From Variovorax dokdonensis (GTDB lineage: Bacteria > Pseudomonadota > Gammaproteobacteria > Burkholderiales > Burkholderiaceae_C), in contig NZ_JASZYV010000007.1 in assembly GCF_030316895.1 (NCBI RefSeq), positions 1 to 64,000 of the forward strand: 64,000 nucleotides of DNA, in the 5' to 3' direction. This document shows positions 8,229 to 16,396 of this stretch, piece by piece (the stretch's first letter is position 1; each line of letters begins with the position of its first letter). A program made the translations under genes and the position numbers. Below the pieces are notes generated by a model, which made no database searches, had not been told where the DNA came from, and saw only the letters and a list, made by a program, of their open reading frames with translations.

Positions 8229-9647
8229 TCAGATGGCCGGCCAGCGATCGGCCCAGGGTGCGGCTGCTTCGAAGGCTGCGCCCACATCCAGCAGCAGATC
8301 GTCGCCGCCGTAGGGGCCGATCAGTTGCAGCCCGATCGGCAACCCGGTGCGCGAAGGATCGGCTGGCAGCGCCAGGCCGGGCAGGCCGGCGGCGTTGACC
8401 CAGCCGGTGTAGGCGGCATGGCCGCGTGGCCCGACTTCCTGGCCGTCGATGTGCGTCGGGTAGGGTTCGTGCGCCGGCCAGGGCAGTGCCGCGGCCGAAG
8501 GCATGGCGATGATGTCGAAACGTTCGAACAGCGCCGCGCATTCGCTGCGCAAGCGGCGAACGCTTTCCATGATCCGCCAGACGCGAGCACCGGAAACCCG
8601 GCGACCAGCCTCGGCCGCGTCGCGGTACTTGGCGCTGGCGGCGCTTTCCCAATCGGGGTGCTGCTCGAACATGGCGGCCAGGCCGACCTGCCCGATCTCG
8701 GGCCAGGCCTGCATCACGAATCCGATGTCGAGCGGCAGTTCGCCTTCTTCGACGCGATGGCCGAGGGCGGCCAGGCGTTGTACTGCCGCGTGGCAGCTTG
8801 TGGCGATCTCGCGATCCAGGGGGTTGGCGTTCAGGTGCTGCACGTAAAGCACGCGCAACGGACCCTCCGGGCGCGGCCTTGACGCGGCCCAGGCCGCGGA
8901 CTGCGAAGACCGGTCCGCCAGCGCGGGCCCGCGCACGGCATCGAAAAGAAGGCGCACGTCGGCCACCGTGCGGCCGACCGGCCCGATGCAGTCGAAGTCC
9001 AGCAACAGGCCGGGCAATGCACGGTGGCGCGGCCAGGCGCTGAGCGAAGGCTTGAGCCCCACCAACCCTGTGTGCGACGCAGGCCGTCGGATCGAGCCGC
9101 CGCCGTCCTGGGCGATGGCCAGCGGCCCCATGCCGGAAGCGACTGCGGCCACCGCACCGCCGCTGGAGCCCCCTGGCGTCAGGTCTGGCGCCCAAGGATT
9201 GCCGGTCACGCCGAACAGCGGGTTGGCCGTGTAGCCATCATTAGCGAATTCCGGTACGTTCGTCTTGCCGAGGATCAGCGCGCCGCCCTCACGGGCCCGG
9301 GCGGCCGCCAGTTCGTCGAAACCGGGGCGATGGTCGGCAAGCGCTCGCGTGCCGCAGGTCGTTGGCATGTCGGCGACGAAGAGGCTGTCCTTCACCGTGA
9401 TCGGGATGCCGTCGAGCATTGAGCGTGGCTGGCCGCGTGCAAAGCGCTCGCCAGCCGCCTCGGCTTCGGCCAGCGCGGCAGCGTCGCGCCTTGCCACCAC
9501 CGCATTGAGTTTCGGATTGACGGCGTCGATGCGTGCCAGGATGGACTGCACCACCGCCAGAGGCGTCAAGCTGCCGTCGCGGAAACGCTTTGCCAGCGTG
9601 TTGGCGGACAGCGACCACAGGTCGGGTCGGGTAGGCTTTTCTTGCAT
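8229..9647 (-). CDS. Amidase signature family hydrolase
   Basis: 472 residues. The amidase-signature Ser-cisSer-Lys triad is intact: Lys86 in GIPITVKDS, cis-Ser in GGSSGG (159-164) and the nucleophile Ser185 in QDGGGSIRRPA. These enzymes hydrolyse carboxamides, carbamoyl compounds or ureides in the cytoplasm. The gene follows a TRAP permease gene by 11 bases and precedes the hydratase-like gene by 26, so it belongs to the same transcription unit. A ureide, N-carbamoyl compound or malonamide-type substrate is reasonable given the hydantoinase upstream, but this is inference. It is not the GatA of the tRNA amidotransferase, since gatB and gatC are absent. Confidence 0.85.
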   Translation of the reverse strand: MQEKPTRPDLWSLSANTLAKRFRDGSLTPLAVVQSILARIDAVNPKLNAVVARRDAAALAEAEAAGERFARGQPRSMLDGIPITVKDSLFVADMPTTCGTRALADHRPGFDELAAARAREGGALILGKTNVPEFANDGYTANPLFGVTGNPWAPDLTPGGSSGGAVAAVASGMGPLAIAQDGGGSIRRPASHTGLVGLKPSLSAWPRHRALPGLLLDFDCIGPVGRTVADVRLLFDAVRGPALADRSSQSAAWAASRPRPEGPLRVLYVQHLNANPLDREIATSCHAAVQRLAALGHRVEEGELPLDIGFVMQAWPEIGQVGLAAMFEQHPDWESAASAKYRDAAEAGRRVSGARVWRIMESVRRLRSECAALFERFDIIAMPSAAALPWPAHEPYPTHIDGQEVGPRGHAAYTGWVNAAGLPGLALPADPSRTGLPIGLQLIGPYGGDDLLLDVGAAFEAAAPWADRWPAI

Positions 9648-9658
9648 GGCAGGCAAAC

Positions 9659-10951
9659 CTACATCTTCGAAGGCAGCCAGGTGGCCAGCCCAGGAACGGC
9701 AAGCAGCGCGAGGGTGAAGGCGATCGTGATGAGTGCATAGGGCAATGCGCCCCAGATGGCGTCTTCCAGGCCGCCCTTGTCGGGGCGGATGCCGTGGACC
9801 ACGAAGAGGTTCATGCCGACGGGCGGCGTGATCATGCCGAGCTCGCACATCAGCACGATGAAGATACCGAACCAGATCGGGTCCAGCCCGAGCGCCATGG
9901 CGATGGGGTAGGTGATCGGAATGGTGGCGACCTGCATCGACAGCACATCCATGAACATGCCCAGCAAGAGGTAGAACACGATCAGCGCCAGCACCAGGCC
10001 CGTCGCACTCAGCCCCAGGCTTGCAACCCACTTGGTCATGGCTTCGGCCACGCCGGTCAGGCTGATGGTGAGATTGAGGATGAATGCCGCGGTGATGATC
10101 AGCAGGATCATGCCGCTCGTTCGCGCGGTGGAAATGAAGCAGGTGCGCAGCACTTCGCGATTGAGCTTGCCCGATTGCCAGACGAAGAAGAGCGCCGCGA
10201 TCACCCCCAGCGCGGCACTTTCCGTTGTGGTGGCAATGCCGAAATACAGGCTGCCCATGACGATGCCGAAGACCACCAGCGGCGCGACCAGGTGGCGCAG
10301 CGAGCGCAGGCGTTCGTCCAGCGGTACCTTCTCCTCGCGCTTGACCTCGCCGCTGGCGACGCTGTGGATCCAGATCCACAGCATGAAGCAAGTGGTGAGC
10401 AGCAGGCCCGGGATGATGCCTGCGATGAACAGCTTGCCGATCGAATTGTTCGTGAGCGATCCGTAGACGATCATGTTCACGCTCGGCGGGATCAGGATGC
10501 CCAGCGTGCCGCCTGCGGCCAGCGTGCCGAGCGAAGAGCGCATCGAGTAGCCGCGCCTTTGCAAGGATGGCAGCGCCACGGTGCCGACCGTGGCCGCCGT
10601 TGCCACCGAAGAGCCGGAGGTGGCCGCGAACAGCGCGCAACTGCCGATGTTGGTGTGCAGCAACCCGCCGGGCAGCCGGCCAAGCCAGGCCGACAGCGCG
10701 ATGTACATGCGATCGGCGATGCCGGAGCGCAGCAGCAGTTCGCCCAACAGGACGAACAGCGGAATGGAGGTCAGAAGGTTGTCGTTCTGCACGCCCCAGA
10801 CCACCGGGGCGATCGAATCCATGAAGGGTGCGCCGTAGGCGGCGATGCCACCCACGATGCCCACCAGCGCCATCGATACGGCGATGGGCAGGCCGATCAG
10901 CATCATGCCGATCATGGCGAAGAAGGCGAAGCCGATGACTGCGATGTTCAT
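9659..10951 (-). CDS. TRAP transporter large permease (DctM family), set 1
   Basis: 430 residues, about twelve hydrophobic segments, the channel-forming subunit of a sodium-driven TRAP importer. Family signatures are clear: GLPIAVSMALVG near residue 20, IPLFVLLGELLLRSG (63-77), ATSGSSVATAATVG (110-123), TLGILIPPS (148-156) and CELGMITPPVGMNLFVV near residue 375. It overlaps the small permease gene by four bases (ATGA), and the matching binding protein is encoded at 11672-12724. The amidase gene follows 11 bases later. The substrate class of TRAP systems is usually a carboxylate, fitting import of an organic acid for the surrounding catabolic genes. Confidence 0.92.
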   Translation of the reverse strand: MNIAVIGFAFFAMIGMMLIGLPIAVSMALVGIVGGIAAYGAPFMDSIAPVVWGVQNDNLLTSIPLFVLLGELLLRSGIADRMYIALSAWLGRLPGGLLHTNIGSCALFAATSGSSVATAATVGTVALPSLQRRGYSMRSSLGTLAAGGTLGILIPPSVNMIVYGSLTNNSIGKLFIAGIIPGLLLTTCFMLWIWIHSVASGEVKREEKVPLDERLRSLRHLVAPLVVFGIVMGSLYFGIATTTESAALGVIAALFFVWQSGKLNREVLRTCFISTARTSGMILLIITAAFILNLTISLTGVAEAMTKWVASLGLSATGLVLALIVFYLLLGMFMDVLSMQVATIPITYPIAMALGLDPIWFGIFIVLMCELGMITPPVGMNLFVVHGIRPDKGGLEDAIWGALPYALITIAFTLALLAVPGLATWLPSKM

Positions 10952-11532
10952 GTTGCATCTCCCGGCTTGTCGGTCTGGCGCAGAGCCAGGTCGTCGAGCT
11001 CTTCTTTCAATTCTTCTTTGGCGCTTTTCGGATGAAAGTCGTGGTTGAGCGTGTCGAACCTGCCTGCGAACAGCAGCCTGGTGGCGCGGATCGCATAGCC
11101 GATGGCCACCAGCGCGAAGATCACCAGGCCGGCGTACCAGACCCCCTGCGGATAGATCAACGGCGTGGCCCAGGGCGTCTGCGCGGTGCTTCGGTATTGA
11201 AGCGTGTCGCCGATCACCTTGAAGGCCACCCAGGCGATGAACGCACCCAGTGCGGCAAGCGAGAGGATCGCCAGCCAGTTCAGCGCGGCCTGCATGCCCC
11301 GCGGGAACCTCTCCTGGAAGACGTCCACGCGGATGTGATTGCGACCCATCAAAGCCAGGCTGAAGGCGATGGTGGAGCCCACCGCCAGCGCGTAGCCGCC
11401 CAATTCGTCGGCCCCCTGCAGCGAGAAGTTGAACAGCTTTCGGCTGATCGTCTCGACAGCGACCACCACGGAAAGGGTCAGGAAGATGCCGCCAAAAATG
11501 GTAGCCAGCAGGTTTTCGATGCGATCCTTCAT
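10948..11532 (-). CDS. TRAP transporter small permease (DctQ family), set 1
   Basis: 194 residues with four transmembrane segments and the family pattern in which R-K-L-F-N near residue 32 precedes the acidic ADELGGYAL. GRNHIRVDVF (about 83-92) is the conserved loop. The tail is unusually charged (KSAKEELKEELDDL), longer than in most DctQ proteins. It is partnered by the large permease through a four-base overlap. The binding protein gene ends 139 bases upstream, a wider gap than usual for such operons. Earlier in-frame ATGs exist; 11532 is chosen since the chain then opens with a normal amphipathic first helix. Confidence 0.88.
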   Translation of the reverse strand: MKDRIENLLATIFGGIFLTLSVVVAVETISRKLFNFSLQGADELGGYALAVGSTIAFSLALMGRNHIRVDVFQERFPRGMQAALNWLAILSLAALGAFIAWVAFKVIGDTLQYRSTAQTPWATPLIYPQGVWYAGLVIFALVAIGYAIRATRLLFAGRFDTLNHDFHPKSAKEELKEELDDLALRQTDKPGDAT

Positions 11533-11671
11533 GGAAAGGCTCCTCGATGTGGCGAAAGCGACGAAGGTAGGGCGGACCGGGTGCCCCGCAGAAGCGGTTC
11601 CCGGCGCGCTGATGGGTGCGGCGCTCATGTCTTGCGTCCCGTCAATGGGTGATCGCGTGGCGGCGGTGGCG

Positions 11672-12724
11672 CTACTTGGCGGCCAGACCCAGAACCGGTC
11701 CGACAGTGGCGCTCCACTTCTGCGAGCAGGTCGGATTGGACTTGTCACAGACCTCCGCCCAGACCGGCAGCGAGACCTTGCTCACCGCGCTGCGAACCAG
11801 TTCGATGTCGGCCGCCGAGGGTGGGACGTTGACCAGGTTGAACTTCTTGCCGGTGGTGCACGGGTCTTTGCCGGTGTTGCAGTTCAGCGCGTCCTGGAAC
11901 AGTGACTCGGAGTAGGTCCAGATGTCGTCGGTCAGCCCTTCGAACGCAGTCTTGAGCTTGGCCTGCTGGTCTGGCTTGAGGCTGTTCCAGGCCTTCATCG
12001 AGATGGCGTAGCCGTTGAGCGCCATCTGGAAGCCCAGCGGCATCTGGTGCGTCGTCACTTCGGGCCAGCCGGCGGAATTGGCGCTCGACGGACCCGTGAT
12101 CGCGCAATCGACCACGCCCAGCGACAACGATTGGTGGGTGTCCGCGAACGAGATCGGCACCGGCGTGCCGCCGACCAGCTCGATGAACTTGGCCAGGTTC
12201 TGGTCATAGGTGCGAACCTTCATGCCCTTGATGTCGGCCAGCTTGCTGATCGGCTTCTTGCAAAAGAGGATCTGCGGACCGAAAGGCCATACGCCCAGCA
12301 GCTTGACGTTGAACTGCTGCTGCAGGCGTGCGTCGACCGTGTCGAAATAAGCCTTGGCCACCTTGCGCCCGGTGGCGTAGTCGGGGCTGGCGCCCACCAG
12401 GTCCAGGCCCAGCAGCGTGGGTTCGTCGCGCGAGTTCTGCGAGATGCGCAGCGAGACGATGTCGAACAGGCCGGCTTTCATCACGCGCAACTGCTCGGTG
12501 TCCTTGATGCCCAGCGTGTCGATCGGCTTGTAGTCCACCTCGATGGGCAGGCCCGTCTTCGCCGCGAAGTTCTCGAAGAACGGCTGCTCCTTGTTCTTCT
12601 GGATCAGCCCGGTGGCCAGCGGTTGGCCGATGGCCTTGAACTTGATGGTGTCCTGCGCATGGGCGGGCAGCACCATCGCCGTGGCGACGGCCAACGCGGA
12701 CAGGATGCGGTTGAGTTTCGGCAT
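11672..12724 (-). CDS. TRAP transporter substrate-binding protein (DctP family), set 1
   Basis: 350 residues with a signal peptide of about 23 residues ending AHA. The second ATG (12724) is chosen because AAAGGA lies nine bases before it; the first ATG overlaps that site. The DctP fold is shown by the KPISKLADIKGMKVRT block, whose Arg binds the substrate carboxylate, followed by VGGTPVPISF and GVVDCAITGPSSA. Two cysteine pairs near the C-terminus (NCNTGKDPC and CDKSNPTC) look like periplasmic disulfides, unusual in the family. It captures a carboxylate in the periplasm for the permeases at 9659-11532. The ligand cannot be told from sequence. Confidence 0.88.
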   Translation of the reverse strand: MPKLNRILSALAVATAMVLPAHAQDTIKFKAIGQPLATGLIQKNKEQPFFENFAAKTGLPIEVDYKPIDTLGIKDTEQLRVMKAGLFDIVSLRISQNSRDEPTLLGLDLVGASPDYATGRKVAKAYFDTVDARLQQQFNVKLLGVWPFGPQILFCKKPISKLADIKGMKVRTYDQNLAKFIELVGGTPVPISFADTHQSLSLGVVDCAITGPSSANSAGWPEVTTHQMPLGFQMALNGYAISMKAWNSLKPDQQAKLKTAFEGLTDDIWTYSESLFQDALNCNTGKDPCTTGKKFNLVNVPPSAADIELVRSAVSKVSLPVWAEVCDKSNPTCSQKWSATVGPVLGLAAK

Positions 12725-12790
12725 GGCGAACATTCCTTTGGTGATGAAAAGGGAGGGAGTGGGAAGTGGGCGAGGGCGATACGCTCCGGA

Positions 12791-14071
12791 TCAGTAGCCA
12801 AGCGCACGCGGAAGCGCCGTCACGATCGGGGGGAACAACATGCAAACGACGAGCACCGCATACATCAGCGCGATGAACGGCCAGGCGCTCTTGACCAGTT
12901 CGCGCATCGGCACGCGGGTCACGCCGCAGACGACGAACAGCACCACGCCCACCGGCGGCGTGAGCATGCCGATGACCAGGTTGAGCACGAACAGGAAGCC
13001 GAAGTGCAGGGGGTCGATCCCGTAGGCGATGGCGATCGGGTGAAGCAGCGGCACCAGCATGATGTAGGCCGCGTTCGATTCCAGGAACATGCCGACGAAG
13101 AACAGCAGCAGGGACACGAGCGCCAGGAACACCAGCGGCTCGGAGGTCAGGGCTCGCAGCAGCTCCGAGAGCTTTTGCGGCAGCAGGTCGACCGTCATGA
13201 GGTAGGTGACCACCGATGCGAAGGCGATCAACGCACCGACGACTGCGGAGGTGATGGCCGCTCGCACCACGATGCCAGGCAGGTCCGAGACATTGAGCTG
13301 GCGCGTGATGAAGAAGCCGATTGCCAGCGCATAGACGACGGCGATGGCCGCGCCTTCTGTTGCCGTGAACGCGCCGCCTACGATCCCGCCGATCACGATC
13401 ACCGGCATGGCCAGCACGATGAGCGAGCGCTTGAGTTCGGCCAGCACGCGCGACAGCTGGAAGGCCTCGCCGGTCACGGCCCAGCCGCGTCGCCCGGCGA
13501 TCCAGCTGCACAGCAGCATGAAGCCGACGCAGATGATCAGCCCAGGCACCACGCCGGCCATGAACATGCCGCCCACCGAGACGGAAGAGCCCGCCATGAA
13601 GGCGTACACGATCATCGCGCCGGAGGGAGGGATGATGGGGCCGAGGTTGGCCGCTGCCGCGACGATCGCGGCCGCAAAGCCGCGGTCGTAGATTTTCGTG
13701 AGCGAGGGGACCAGGATCGAAGACAGTGCACTCGCGTCCGATACCGCGGCGCCCGACACGGTCGCCAGGCCCGCGCCCGAGAGCATGGTCACGTGGGCCA
13801 TGCCGCCGCGCACGCGGCCCACCACCGAGTTGGCCAGAGCGATCAGCCGTTCCACGATGCCTGCCTTGATCATCAGCTCGCCGGCGAGCATGAAGAAGGG
13901 AATGGACATCAACGGAAAGGAGTTGACCGAGTGCATCATGCGCTGCGGCACCATGGAGAAATCGACACCGCTGTAGGCGAGCGCTGCGAGCGCGGCGCTG
14001 CCCATGGCGAAGGCGATCGGCAGGCCGAACAAGGCCAGCAGGAGAAATCCGGCGACGACGGCGAGGCTCAT
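12791..14071 (-). CDS. TRAP transporter large permease (DctM family), set 2
   Basis: 426 residues, polytopic. It shows the DctM signatures GLPIAFAMG (about 16-24), SIPFFMLAGELMIKAGI, GAAVSDASALSSILVPSL, GPIIPPSGAMIVY and IGMLTPPVGVVLFVV. It overlaps the small permease by four bases (ATGA) and is followed after 66 bases by the binding protein of set 1. Two complete TRAP systems therefore stand head to tail in one apparent operon. They are only moderately alike, so this is not a recent duplication. Two uptake systems suggest two substrates of one pathway, for instance substrate and intermediate, or stereoisomers. Confidence 0.92.
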   Translation of the reverse strand: MSLAVVAGFLLLALFGLPIAFAMGSAALAALAYSGVDFSMVPQRMMHSVNSFPLMSIPFFMLAGELMIKAGIVERLIALANSVVGRVRGGMAHVTMLSGAGLATVSGAAVSDASALSSILVPSLTKIYDRGFAAAIVAAAANLGPIIPPSGAMIVYAFMAGSSVSVGGMFMAGVVPGLIICVGFMLLCSWIAGRRGWAVTGEAFQLSRVLAELKRSLIVLAMPVIVIGGIVGGAFTATEGAAIAVVYALAIGFFITRQLNVSDLPGIVVRAAITSAVVGALIAFASVVTYLMTVDLLPQKLSELLRALTSEPLVFLALVSLLLFFVGMFLESNAAYIMLVPLLHPIAIAYGIDPLHFGFLFVLNLVIGMLTPPVGVVLFVVCGVTRVPMRELVKSAWPFIALMYAVLVVCMLFPPIVTALPRALGY

Positions 14072-14604
14072 TCGGCACCTCCGATGTCCGCGGGCGGCGG
14101 ACCTTGAACCGCGATGCGCAGCAGGTGAAGTGCGCTCAGCGCCGCCCCCACGCCCACCGGGACGATGAACCAACCTACGCTCCAGTCCAGCGTGGCCATC
14201 AACTCGTCCCACTGTTCGCGCGCCACGCCGACGGCCGCCCACGCGATGGCGCCCATCATCAGTGCGCTCACCAGTGCCGCCATGCGGCGCAGGGCATCTT
14301 GTACGGTGGACGGCAGCTTGGCCAGCACGATGTCGATGCCAATGTGCGCGCCTTGACGAACGCCCAGTGGAATGGCTAGGAAGATGCTCCAGACGAAGGC
14401 CAGGCGAGAGACCTCGTCGGCCCAGTCGATGGATCGGTTGAAGCCGTAGCGCAGTACGACCTGGGATGCCACCACGCCGACCATGGCTGAAACGGCCATG
14501 AGCAGCGCAACGGTCACGGCGCGATCCAGCAGGTTCAGAACCCGGCCGGGCCACGATGCCGTGTCGTACACGACGGGAAGGATGGTGGTGCTCATCGTCG
14601 TCAT
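14068..14604 (-). CDS. TRAP transporter small permease (DctQ family), set 2
   Basis: 178 residues, four transmembrane segments. Conserved features are VVLRYGFNRSIDWADEVSRL near residue 50 and RQGAHIGIDIVL near residue 83, the usual DctQ loop. The gene starts eight bases after the stop of the binding protein and overlaps the large permease by four bases. An alternative start three codons later (14595) cannot be excluded, as neither has a clear ribosome site. The translational coupling supports a fixed 1:1 complex with the DctM subunit. Confidence 0.88.
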   Translation of the reverse strand: MTTMSTTILPVVYDTASWPGRVLNLLDRAVTVALLMAVSAMVGVVASQVVLRYGFNRSIDWADEVSRLAFVWSIFLAIPLGVRQGAHIGIDIVLAKLPSTVQDALRRMAALVSALMMGAIAWAAVGVAREQWDELMATLDWSVGWFIVPVGVGAALSALHLLRIAVQGPPPADIGGAE

Positions 14605-14612
14605 GTCGCTGC

Positions 14613-15611
14613 TCAGGGCTTGGCGGCTTCGGCCAGGACCTGGTCGACCAGGTCAGCGCCGGCACGCTTCTTCACACCGTCGAGCACGGCCGGAAGCGCG
14701 ATCTTGCGCATTTCCTCGCGGTCTGCCGGGGTGATCTCGGTGTAGGTCATCTTGGCCTTCAGTTCGGGCAGCACCTTGGCTTCGGCCTCGATCGCCAGCT
14801 TGCGCTGGTAGGCGATGGTCTGGGTCATGGCCTGGCGCACCGCCGTCTGGTATTCGGGCTTGAGTTGCTCGAACGCCTTCTTGCTGGCCACCACGGCGAT
14901 GAGGTCGAAGAAGTGGCCCGTGTTCGACAGGTACTTCTGCACCTCGGCGTAACGGGACGCCGCGATCACGGTGTAGGGATTCTCCTGGGCGTCGACCACG
15001 TGCTGCTCCAACGCCGAATACAGCTCCTTCACGTCCATCGCGACCGGGTTGGCGCCCAGTGCCCGGAAGGTGGCCAGATGCGTTTCGTTGGGCTGCAGAC
15101 GCAGCTTCAGACCCTTGAGGTCGGCGGCGGTCTTGATGGGGCCGCGACTGTTGGTCACATGGCGCATGCCCAGTTCCATCCAGCCCAGGGAGATGAAACC
15201 CTTGGCCTGCAGCTTCTGGTCGATGGCCTGGCCGACGGGGCCATCGATGACGCGAAACGCGGAAGCCCGGTCGGCAAAGACGAAGGGAAGGCTGACCGCT
15301 TCCAGCTCCGGCGCAATTCGCGACAGGAAGGCGGCGCCGACCCATGTCAGCGCCAGCGTGCCCGATCTCACGGCGTCGACGTTCTCCTTGGCGCCGCCCA
15401 GTTGCATGGCCGGGAACACGTCCACCTGGAGTTGGTCTTTCGTCAAGCGCGCCACCTCCTTCTTGAACACTTGCTCGACGGCGACGCTGCTGGGATGCTC
15501 GGTGGCAAAGTTGCCGGCGATCTGTAGCTTCTGCTGGGCAGCGGCGGGCAGCAGCGCGCCGGCCAGGGCGAGGGCTGCAACGAGGCGATGAAGGCGGGAA
15601 GGGCGGGTCAT
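14613..15611 (-). CDS. TRAP transporter substrate-binding protein (DctP family), set 2
   Basis: 332 residues with a signal peptide ending PAAAQ at about residue 26. It carries ATEHPSSVAVEQ, the VFPAMQLGGAKENVDAVRSG block, the arginine-bearing AADLKGLKLRLQPNETH and the YSALEQHVVDAQENP signature of DctP proteins. It is the first gene of TRAP set 2 and lies 32 bases downstream of the racemase-fold gene, so uptake and hydantoinase genes appear co-expressed. The ligand is unknown but should carry a carboxylate that meets the conserved arginine. Confidence 0.9.
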   Translation of the reverse strand: MTRPSRLHRLVAALALAGALLPAAAQQKLQIAGNFATEHPSSVAVEQVFKKEVARLTKDQLQVDVFPAMQLGGAKENVDAVRSGTLALTWVGAAFLSRIAPELEAVSLPFVFADRASAFRVIDGPVGQAIDQKLQAKGFISLGWMELGMRHVTNSRGPIKTAADLKGLKLRLQPNETHLATFRALGANPVAMDVKELYSALEQHVVDAQENPYTVIAASRYAEVQKYLSNTGHFFDLIAVVASKKAFEQLKPEYQTAVRQAMTQTIAYQRKLAIEAEAKVLPELKAKMTYTEITPADREEMRKIALPAVLDGVKKRAGADLVDQVLAEAAKP

Positions 15612-15643
15612 GTTGGAAGTTCCTTTTGCGACGGGCGGGGTTT

Positions 15644-16396
15644 TCAGGAAGGGTTGCGTTGCAATAGCGCGGCGATGGCAGGCGGCAGGCCTTTGTTGCC
15701 CTTGGCGGGTGGCGGTGCGAAGCTGCCCATGCGCGCGCTGCCGGGCTGGAGGGCGACGAGGCTTTGCGCATGGCGCACGGCACTCGATACACCGTCCACG
15801 GCCGGCACGGGAAGCCGCCCCTGGAGGCTGCGCGCGAGGCCGGCCAGCGGGGCGCCGGCCAGCACGATGACGTCGGCGCCGTCTTCGGCCACGCACCGTT
15901 CGGCCAGCGCCACCAGGCGCTCGCCCTGGTTGCTCTGGACGCGTCCGATGTCGGCCAGCGGCTCGTCCAGCGCACGGATGCTCGCCAGTCGGTCGGACAG
16001 ACCATTGGCATGCACCGTTTCGCGATACCAGGCGCGGATGCGCTGCGAGATGGCGACGATCGAGAAGCGATGGCCCAGCAGGCAGGCGCTCGCGAGTGCG
16101 GCCTCCGTCAGTCCGGTCACCGGGCAGGGCAATGCTTCGCGCAGGCCGGCCAACCCCGGGTCGCCGAATGCCGCCACGATCACCGCGTCGAAGCGTGCAT
16201 GGTGTTCAGCCGCGAGCTGGGCTGCGGCATACGCGCCGATCAGGGCTTCGAAGCGGGTTTCGATGTACGCCACGCCGAAAGGCGCCGTCAGCACTTCGAC
16301 CTCGGTGTCGGACGCGGCGCTGCGCTGCGCCTCGGCCCGGATGAGCTCGGACACGCTCTCCGAGATGTTGGGATTGATCAGCAGCAGGCGGGTCAT
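15644..16396 (-). CDS. Asp/Glu/hydantoin racemase superfamily protein lacking both catalytic cysteines
   Basis: 250 residues. The fold is plain: LLLINPNISESV at the N-terminus and AAFGDPGLAGLRE at 75-87 are hydantoin-racemase family blocks. Characterised hydantoin racemases use Cys76 and Cys181 (recalled numbering of the Sinorhizobium enzyme). Here position 76 is Ala (AFGDPGL) and position 181 is Gly in VLAGAPLAG, where the family has a GCAGM-type block. The codons GCA and GGC were checked on the complement. The two-base racemisation mechanism is therefore unlikely, and the true activity is unknown. It overlaps the hydantoinase gene by four bases (ATGA), implying a functional partnership. Confidence 0.8.
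   Translation of the reverse strand: MTRLLLINPNISESVSELIRAEAQRSAASDTEVEVLTAPFGVAYIETRFEALIGAYAAAQLAAEHHARFDAVIVAAFGDPGLAGLREALPCPVTGLTEAALASACLLGHRFSIVAISQRIRAWYRETVHANGLSDRLASIRALDEPLADIGRVQSNQGERLVALAERCVAEDGADVIVLAGAPLAGLARSLQGRLPVPAVDGVSSAVRHAQSLVALQPGSARMGSFAPPPAKGNKGLPPAIAALLQRNPS

Noticed and set aside
8229..9647. GatA subunit of Asp/Glu-tRNA amidotransferase
   Set aside because: The amidase triad is shared, but gatB and gatC are absent and the gene lies inside a catabolic operon.
12047..14107. Very long plus-strand open frame (686 codons) opposite the TRAP genes
   Set aside because: Its product is a His/Arg/Asp/Gln-rich low-complexity chain, the typical antisense shadow of GC-rich membrane-protein genes. 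The minus strand encodes clear TRAP subunits.
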